Assembly: GCA_029007475.1 (NCBI GenBank)
Contig: JAQXHW010000129.1
Span: 1 to 18,238 of the forward strand
Direction: 5' to 3'
DNA from: Oscillospiraceae bacterium
GTDB lineage: Bacteria > Bacillota > Clostridia > Oscillospirales > Acutalibacteraceae
Length of the DNA stretch: 18,238 nt
Below are positions 13,913-18,238 of this stretch, in pieces. Each line of letters opens with the position of its first letter. The stretch's first letter is position 1. The position numbers and the translations under genes were made by a program. The notes under the pieces were generated by a model that was given only the letters and a program-made list of their open reading frames with translations, made no database searches and was not told the origin of the DNA.

Positions 13913-16138
13913 TCAGATTTTTTCCATTTTACAGTAATTTGCCATAAGTACCTTAGTACCCACCTTTTCAAAACTAACTTCAAGCATGGTGTCGTTACCC
14001 ATTGGCTTTGCGCTAACAATAGTTCCTGTACCGAAAACCTTATGGAGCACTCTGTCCCCTGCTGAGTAGGCCTTACCTGTGCTTTGAGTTTTTGGAGTGG
14101 AGCGTTTTGTGAAGGCAAAGGGATCAAAATGAGCGTTTTGCTGTGTGCCTGCGGATACGCTGACACTCTGATTTCTGCTTACTCCGGTTTTGTTTAGATA
14201 TTCCTCGGAAATCTCTGAGCAGAAACGGGAAACCATGTTGTGAGAGGTTGAACCGAACAACATTCTGCTTTGTGCGTGTAAAAGATAAAGCTCCTCTTTA
14301 GCTCGTGTAATTGCAACATAGGCAAGTCTGTGCTCCTCATTAAGAGCATCAGGCTCGTAAGTGGACTGGTACGAGGGAAAAATTCCCTCCTCCATACCTA
14401 CAACAAATACTACCGGGAATTCAAGCCCCTTTGAGCTGTGCATAGTCATCATTGTAACGGAGTCGGCACCTGAGTCATAATTGTCGATATCAGTCTGGAG
14501 TGCAATTTCCTCAAGAAAAGCGGCAAGGCTTGCCTCCTCCTCATAATCCTCCTCGAATTTCACAATGTTGGACATAAGCTCGTCAACATTGTCAATTCGT
14601 TCATCGGCATTTTCTTTCTCAGCTTTTAAGAAAGCTTTATAGTTTGTGTGCTCTAAAACCAAGTCATATAATTCCGCTAAGGAATAATCATTAGAGTTAG
14701 ACGCTTCAATAAGTCCGCCGACTAATTCATAGAACTCCCTAAGCTTAGTAAGGCTGCGGGAAAGCTCGGGGAACTGGTCGGCATCACGGATAACGTCGTA
14801 CATACTCATACCCAGAGCAGAGGCAATATTTGCAATTCTTGTGATAGTAGCATCGCCTATTGCCCGTCGGGGTTTATTAATTATACGGGTTAAGCGCACA
14901 TCGTCACGAGGATTGCTGATTACCTGCAAATAGGAAAGCATATCCTTGATTTCCTCACGATCAAGGAAGCGATGTCCGCCGATAATTCTATGAGGTATTC
15001 CGCTTCTTGTAAGTGCTGATTCAACTGCGTTAGACTGGGCATTCATACGATAAAGCACGGCATAATCCGAAAAGCTTCTGCCCTTAGCTACTCCGTCGAG
15101 AATTACCTTTGCAATATACATACCCTCATCACGCTCATCGGCGGCGGTATGGAGAGTAATTTTTTCGCCCTCTGCGTTATTTGTCCAAAGGGTTTTGCCC
15201 TTTCTCTGCTTGTTATTTACAATAACATCATTTGCGGCGGCGAGAATATTCTTTGTGCTTCGGTAATTTTGCTCAAGTCTTATAACCTTTGCATTCTCAA
15301 AGGTGTTTTCAAAGGAGAGAATGTTTTCAATGGTAGCGCCTCTGAAGCGGTAAATACTCTGGTCGTCGTCGCCTACAACGCAGAGGTTACGGCTCTTATT
15401 CGCAAGCATACTTACGAATTTATACTGAACGCGGTTAGTGTCCTGATACTCGTCAACCATTATGTACTTAAACTGATTTTGATACAGTTCTAAAACATCG
15501 GGGCAATTTTCAAAAAGCCTTACTGTATTGAGGAGCATATCGTCAAAATCCATGGCGTTTGAGGACTTAAGCCGGGCTTCGTATTTTGCATAAGCCTTGG
15601 CAATACTAACCTTTCTTAAATCGTAGCCGGCTTCTTTTGAGAGGTCCTCGGGAGTTTTCATTTCATCCTTTGCCTGAGAAATAGCCGCCAAAACCGAACG
15701 GTGGGGTAGAATTTTCTCGTCAATGGACATGGACTTCAGAATATCCTTCATAACCTTACGCTGGTCGTCAGTGTCGTAGATTGTAAAGTGGGAGTCGTAG
15801 CCTATTCTATCGCCGAAGCGACGCAAAATTCTTGAGCAAACGGAATGAAAAGTAGCCGCCCAAATCTCGTCGCCGCCCTCGGGAACATTTAAGCAAATTC
15901 GCTCTTTAAGCTCTCTTGCCGCTTTATTGGTAAAGGTGATAGCTAAAATCTGCCAGGGACGGCAAAGTCCGCATTGCAGGATATAGGCAATTCGGTTTAC
16001 CAAAACCGTGGTTTTGCCGCTTCCTGCACCGGCTAAAATCAGAAGCGGACCCTCTGTCTGAAAAACAGCCTGTTGCTGCATATCATTCATTCTTGAGTAG
16101 TTTTTCTTAATTTCTTCAAAATCCATTATACTTACCAT
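13913..16138 (-). CDS. pcrA: ATP-dependent DNA helicase PcrA/UvrD
   Basis: This is a 741-residue superfamily 1A 3'-5' helicase with all motifs in order: I GAGSGKT (37-43), Ia ITFTNKAA, II DEYQDTN (229-235), III VVGDDDQSIYRFRGA (255-269), IV EQNYRST (289-295), V TMMTMHSSKGLEFP, VI RLAYVAITRAKEEL. The last 50 residues (AGDRVLHKVFGTGTIVS to the end) form the Tudor-like domain that in Gram-positive PcrA contacts RNA polymerase. It acts in nucleotide excision repair, in conflict resolution between replication and transcription, and in plasmid rolling-circle replication. Length is normal. The start is ambiguous: ATG at 16138 has AGGG very close upstream, while ATG at 16126 (four codons in) has only a weak GGTAAG. 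It is transcribed alone, with its own promoter and terminator. Confidence 0.95.
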   Translation of the reverse strand: MVSIMDFEEIKKNYSRMNDMQQQAVFQTEGPLLILAGAGSGKTTVLVNRIAYILQCGLCRPWQILAITFTNKAARELKERICLNVPEGGDEIWAATFHSVCSRILRRFGDRIGYDSHFTIYDTDDQRKVMKDILKSMSIDEKILPHRSVLAAISQAKDEMKTPEDLSKEAGYDLRKVSIAKAYAKYEARLKSSNAMDFDDMLLNTVRLFENCPDVLELYQNQFKYIMVDEYQDTNRVQYKFVSMLANKSRNLCVVGDDDQSIYRFRGATIENILSFENTFENAKVIRLEQNYRSTKNILAAANDVIVNNKQRKGKTLWTNNAEGEKITLHTAADERDEGMYIAKVILDGVAKGRSFSDYAVLYRMNAQSNAVESALTRSGIPHRIIGGHRFLDREEIKDMLSYLQVISNPRDDVRLTRIINKPRRAIGDATITRIANIASALGMSMYDVIRDADQFPELSRSLTKLREFYELVGGLIEASNSNDYSLAELYDLVLEHTNYKAFLKAEKENADERIDNVDELMSNIVKFEEDYEEEASLAAFLEEIALQTDIDNYDSGADSVTMMTMHSSKGLEFPVVFVVGMEEGIFPSYQSTYEPDALNEEHRLAYVAITRAKEELYLLHAQSRMLFGSTSHNMVSRFCSEISEEYLNKTGVSRNQSVSVSAGTQQNAHFDPFAFTKRSTPKTQSTGKAYSAGDRVLHKVFGTGTIVSAKPMGNDTMLEVSFEKVGTKVLMANYCKMEKI

Positions 16139-16162
16139 TTCCCTAAGAATTTGTACCTACAC

Positions 16163-16191
16163 ATTGTACCACAAATAAAGAAAAGCCGCAA
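16163..16191 (-). promoter_or_regulatory. promoter of the pcrA-like gene, embedded in the upstream terminator
   Basis: On the minus strand, TTGCGG (16191-16186) and TACAAT (16168-16163) are 17 bp apart. The -35 box is part of the 3' arm of the terminator of the preceding lipoprotein gene. Transcription would start near 16156. Confidence 0.55.
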
Positions 16192-16212
16192 CAGTGTAAG
16201 AGCTGTTGCGGC
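16185..16212 (-). terminator. intrinsic terminator of the DUF4358 lipoprotein gene
   Basis: GCCGCAACAG (16212-16203 on the minus strand) and its complement (16194-16185) form a 10-bp GC-rich stem with an 8-base loop, followed on the minus strand by TTTTCTTTATTT. It lies about 80 bp after the lipoprotein stop. Confidence 0.88.
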
Positions 16213-16296
16213 AGAATTTTTGCTATTCATTTATGAAATTTTTTCTCTGCCACAGTTAAACTGTGATAATAAATAAGCATTTGCAGAGCAAAAATT
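16213..16296 (-). repeat. structured 3' UTR with nested inverted repeats
   Basis: Starting at the stop codon of the DUF4358 gene, AATTTTTGCTCTGC (minus, 16296-16283) pairs with GCAGAGAAAAAATT (16250-16237) at 13 of 14 positions. Inside, flush against the second arm, is the dyad CACAGTTAAACTGTG (16251-16265, plus strand). The first arm can instead pair perfectly over 9 bases with 16215-16223. The inverted repeats are directly visible; any regulatory role is inferred. Confidence 0.6.
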
Positions 16297-16780
16297 ATTT
16301 TAAGAAAGAATATACTGTTTCGGTAACGTCCTTTGCCTGTGAATGAACAATAAGAGTAACGAAGTTACCTACGGTCTCGACCTTAGAGTTGCTTACAACG
16401 TCCAAAAGCTCGGGAGAGTAGCTTGCAGAATTGCTTGCTAAGCGGTTGTACTCATTAGTAAGAGCTTCTTTTACCCTCTTTGCGGAGTCAGCATCCTTAG
16501 CTTCAACAAGTATAATCTCGGTAGCGTCGGTGGCGGGAGTCTTGGTAGTAGTTACGGCGAACTGCTTAACATCCTCAGCCTTAATGCCGTAGTAAAGCTC
16601 AAGAGTTTCGGCATCGGAAATGGTGTTCATGTTCTCTGATGAAAGTCCGTGCTTATTGTTAACCTCTGTCATAACTGCATTAAGGTCCACATTTTTTTCA
16701 GCGGTTTCGCCGCCGCAGGCAACAAGGCTTAAGGAAAGCACAAGACAGAACAGAATTGCAAACAAACTTTTAATTTTCAT
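16295..16780 (-). CDS. DUF4358 family lipoprotein
   Basis: The 161-residue protein has a lipoprotein signal with the lipobox ending at Cys22 (LVACGG) and should be anchored to the outer face of the membrane. The remainder fits DUF4358, a family of small Clostridia lipoproteins: the segment LELYYGIKAEDVKQFAV and the following TEIILVEAKDADSAKRVKEAL are the recognisable core, with a final VTLIVHSQAKDVTETVYSFL strand-helix pair. The repeated pattern of strand, helix, strand suggests a small alpha/beta fold; no enzymatic residues are evident and the function is unknown. AAGGAG lies six bases before the ATG. It is monocistronic, with a strong sigma-A promoter, a palindromic operator candidate in the leader and a structured 3' UTR ending in a terminator. 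Regulation therefore looks more elaborate than for its neighbours. Confidence 0.87.
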   Translation of the reverse strand: MKIKSLFAILFCLVLSLSLVACGGETAEKNVDLNAVMTEVNNKHGLSSENMNTISDAETLELYYGIKAEDVKQFAVTTTKTPATDATEIILVEAKDADSAKRVKEALTNEYNRLASNSASYSPELLDVVSNSKVETVGNFVTLIVHSQAKDVTETVYSFLK

Positions 16781-16796
16781 GATTAACTCCTTTTGT

Positions 16797-16813
16797 TTAG
16801 GATAATATCCTAA
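16797..16813. promoter_or_regulatory. 17-bp palindrome, operator candidate
   Basis: TTAGGATA-A-TATCCTAA is a perfect palindrome with 8-bp arms. It lies between the -10 box and the ribosome site of the DUF4358 lipoprotein gene, just after the predicted transcription start near 16825, a classic place for a repressor site. The TTAGG/CCTAA ends recall DtxR-family boxes, but the internal spacing is shorter than in the DtxR consensus. Confidence 0.55.
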
Positions 16814-16831
16814 CCTATTATTTATGTGTTA

Positions 16832-16860
16832 ATTATAGCCAAGTTATACTTAAAAGTCAA
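16832..16860 (-). promoter_or_regulatory. strong sigma-A promoter of the DUF4358 lipoprotein gene
   Basis: On the minus strand, TTGACT (16860-16855) and a perfect TATAAT (16837-16832) are separated by the ideal 17 bp. This is the best promoter in the window. It begins 25 bp after the stop of the signal peptidase gene, which has no visible terminator of its own. Confidence 0.8.
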
Positions 16861-16885
16861 TGATTATACTTCGACACGCTTCGTC

Positions 16886-17578
16886 TTACTTATCATCGCT
16901 GTCCAAGTCGTTTTTTGAAGCTGAGGACTTCTCAAGGATTTCATTCTGCGCTTCTTTTTCGGCGGCAAGCTCCTCTGCCTTCTCCCTCTGCAAACGGTCT
17001 ATAATCTCATTAATGTCATCGCCCTCTTTGGCGGATTTTGTCCCTGTAAACGACTTAATAAATACAATAAGCTCGTCAATAAAAATAATTAAAATTAAAC
17101 CTATAATTATTAGAAGTCCCCAGGGAGAGTAAAAAACATCGTAAAAAACATTCATAAAGCCCAGCTTTGTTATCATCACCGAAACAAGTCTTTGGGCTTC
17201 TATGGGGTCGTCCGGTGTGTTATTTGCGACGCCCTGAGTTTGAAGCATTATTTTGCCGTCCTCCTCAGTGGGCGCAACTATGATTTTGTGAGTAATAAGC
17301 TTACCGCTCATATCTCCCCTGCCCCTATAAGTGACAACATCGCCAACCTTAAGAGTCATAGGGTCGTCAATATTTTTACTGAGAATAACGTCACCGACAT
17401 TAAGTTCAGGCTCCATACTTGGGCTTGAAACACGGTATATTGAATATCCGAAAATACTGGGTTCAGAGCCTGTAAAACGAGCATTGAGAGTCATAATCAT
17501 AGCCACAGCAAGCAAAGCTATGAGAATCCAACAGAGGACATCCACTATAATTTTAACAACCTTAAAAGCCTTTTTCAT
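16886..17578 (-). CDS. sipW: SipW-type signal peptidase I
   Basis: This 230-residue membrane serine protease cleaves secretory signal peptides on the outer face of the membrane. It is of the ER/SipW type, with a Ser-His pair instead of the bacterial Ser-Lys dyad: Ser54 in SSPSMEP, then His97 in ITHKI, and the QGVANNTPDD block (Asp123/Asp124). An N-terminal membrane helix (about residues 8-30) and a second helix (about 153-172) flank the catalytic domain. The last 58 residues form an unusually long, charged, helical tail (EEL, EKEAQNE) likely to be cytoplasmic. AAGG lies seven bases before the ATG. It follows a gene for a TasA/camelysin-like protein, the usual substrate class of SipW. No promoter fits between that gene's terminator and this start, so expression probably relies on read-through. 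Confidence 0.92.
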   Translation of the reverse strand: MKKAFKVVKIIVDVLCWILIALLAVAMIMTLNARFTGSEPSIFGYSIYRVSSPSMEPELNVGDVILSKNIDDPMTLKVGDVVTYRGRGDMSGKLITHKIIVAPTEEDGKIMLQTQGVANNTPDDPIEAQRLVSVMITKLGFMNVFYDVFYSPWGLLIIIGLILIIFIDELIVFIKSFTGTKSAKEGDDINEIIDRLQREKAEELAAEKEAQNEILEKSSASKNDLDSDDK

Positions 17579-17604
17579 TAGATACCTTCTTATAGTTTAT
17601 TTTC

Positions 17605-17640
17605 AAAAAAGGCAGCAGAGGAAATCTGCTGCCTTTTTTT
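17605..17640 (-). terminator. intrinsic terminator between the TasA-like gene and sipW
   Basis: A perfect 9-bp core stem (GGCAGCAGA and its complement, loop of 5) is flanked by A and T runs on both sides, so the stem can extend to about 15 bp. On the minus strand it ends in TTTTTT. It lies 20 bp after the TasA-like stop and 27 bp before the sipW start. Confidence 0.85.
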
Positions 17641-17659
17641 GAACAGTTCTTTTTACCGA

Positions 17660-18238
17660 TTAGTTATAGACAGGATACTGAGAACCCAAGGTCACGGTAC
17701 CGTCTGACGCTGCGTCGGACTTGACAAACCAAATCACCTCAACGGATGTGTTCTTCTCGAGAACAATATTATCCTCAATACAGGTTCTGCCGGCATTTTG
17801 AGTTGAGCTTGTAACATTCGTATAGGTCTTTTCGGGGCCATAGATACCGATATGAATAGTATTGCCCAAACTTGAAGACCAACTCAGACTCGAAAGATAA
17901 AGAGAAATGACTGAATCTCCCGAGGTATCATTGTTGGTGATTACGGTTTTGAAGTAGGTGGGTGTGCCCGCCTTAACCGGAACGTCATCGGTACTTGAGA
18001 CAGGTGTTTCGCCATAGACAAGCTCGCCGTTTTTTACCGTACCGAGATAGGTCACAACGGTGGAGTCGCCTGTATCGTAGTTGATACTGCCGGTTTTTTC
18101 ATAGGTAAGCAAGTTGTAGTCTTTATCAGTATGAGTAATAACGGTGCGGTTATACCATGAAAACGTATTAACCGCTAAGAGTGCAGCTATTGTGACAACA
18201 ATTAAGATAATTGACAAGAGTAGTATGGGTTTTCTGTT
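17660..18238 (-). CDS. TasA/camelysin-like secreted protein (5' end outside the window)
   Basis: The frame is open to the window edge: codons upstream of position 18217 read NRKPILL and continue the hydrophobic helix, so the true start lies beyond 18238. About 192 residues are visible. A membrane-spanning signal (ILLLSIILIVVTIAALLAVN) is followed by TFSWYNRT, resembling the aromatic motif after SipW-cleaved signals in TasA, CalY and camelysin-type proteins. The mature part has Ser/Thr-rich beta-strand segments (TPTYFKTVITNNDTSGDSVISLYL, then SVEVIWFVKSD late in the domain), consistent with a beta-sandwich surface or fibre subunit. The gene directly precedes sipW on the same strand, the same pairing as in known biofilm-matrix loci. 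Substrate status is inferred from the signal and context; the exact family is uncertain. Confidence 0.75.
   Translation of the reverse strand, partial: NRKPILLLSIILIVVTIAALLAVNTFSWYNRTVITHTDKDYNLLTYEKTGSINYDTGDSTVVTYLGTVKNGELVYGETPVSSTDDVPVKAGTPTYFKTVITNNDTSGDSVISLYLSSLSWSSSLGNTIHIGIYGPEKTYTNVTSSTQNAGRTCIEDNIVLEKNTSVEVIWFVKSDAASDGTVTLGSQYPVYN

Noticed and set aside
16797..16813. Calling the palindrome a DtxR or MntR box
   Set aside because: Only the TTAGG/CCTAA ends agree; the spacing between half-sites is 7 instead of 9 and no such regulator is visible in the window.
1..18238. Search for CRISPR arrays, tRNA or rRNA genes, insertion sequences, phage genes and att sites
   Set aside because: No spaced direct repeats, cloverleaf-like or rRNA-like segments, transposase or integrase motifs, or terminal inverted repeats were seen.

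Overview
The window looks like a chromosomal segment of a Gram-positive, low-to-moderate GC Clostridia bacterium, probably Oscillospiraceae/Ruminococcaceae. This rests on AGGAGG-type ribosome sites, sigma-A promoters (TTGACA-like, 17 bp, TATAAT), lipoproteins with Thr-rich linkers, Clostridia-type families (DUF5685, DUF4358, a J-protein with a Cys-rich tail), a SipW-type signal peptidase and hints of sporulation (a SpoIIM-like protein and a sigma-K-type promoter). There is no transposase, phage module, CRISPR array, tRNA or rRNA. I see ordinary chromosome, not a mobile element. Most genes lie on the minus strand; three lie on the plus strand.

Layout, left to right. (1) 7-237 (+) is a small conserved hypothetical that meets the next gene tail to tail with no gap. 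(2) 5724-238 (-) is a probable envelope operon: a secreted multidomain GH24 lysozyme, proline-biosynthesis proC, a SpoIIM-like membrane protein, a DUF624/YesL-like membrane protein and a small lipoprotein. (3) 7840-5801 (-) is a tight three-gene unit: DUF5685, a J-domain/TPR protein ending in 12 cysteines, and an S-component-like membrane protein. (4) A divergent promoter region at 7841-7973 drives unit 3 leftward and, rightward, a two-gene phosphatase operon: HAD-IB phosphatase and lipoprotein alkaline phosphatase, 7974-9769. (5) 12657-9910 (-) is a large fused ABC ATPase/FtsX-type permease behind two tandem promoters. (6) 13804-12980 (-) is a cysteine-rich protein behind a consensus-perfect sigma-K-type promoter. 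(7) 16138-13913 (-) is PcrA/UvrD helicase. (8) 16780-16295 (-) is a DUF4358 lipoprotein with a strong promoter, a palindromic operator candidate and a structured 3' UTR. (9) 17578-16886 (-) is SipW-type signal peptidase, and 18238-17660 (-) is its probable TasA/camelysin-like substrate, cut by the window edge, with a terminator between them.

Much of the window serves the cell surface: secretion and processing, wall hydrolysis, lipoproteins, extracellular phosphatase and an envelope ABC system. The least explained piece is the DUF5685/J-protein/membrane-protein unit. The DUF5685 protein carries paired Asp-rich motifs resembling those of head-to-head prenyl synthases and is translationally coupled to a J-protein with a dense Cys tail. 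Other points of interest are a lysozyme domain split by an inserted SH3 domain, an alkaline phosphatase lacking a canonical zinc histidine, and the nested inverted repeats after the DUF4358 gene.
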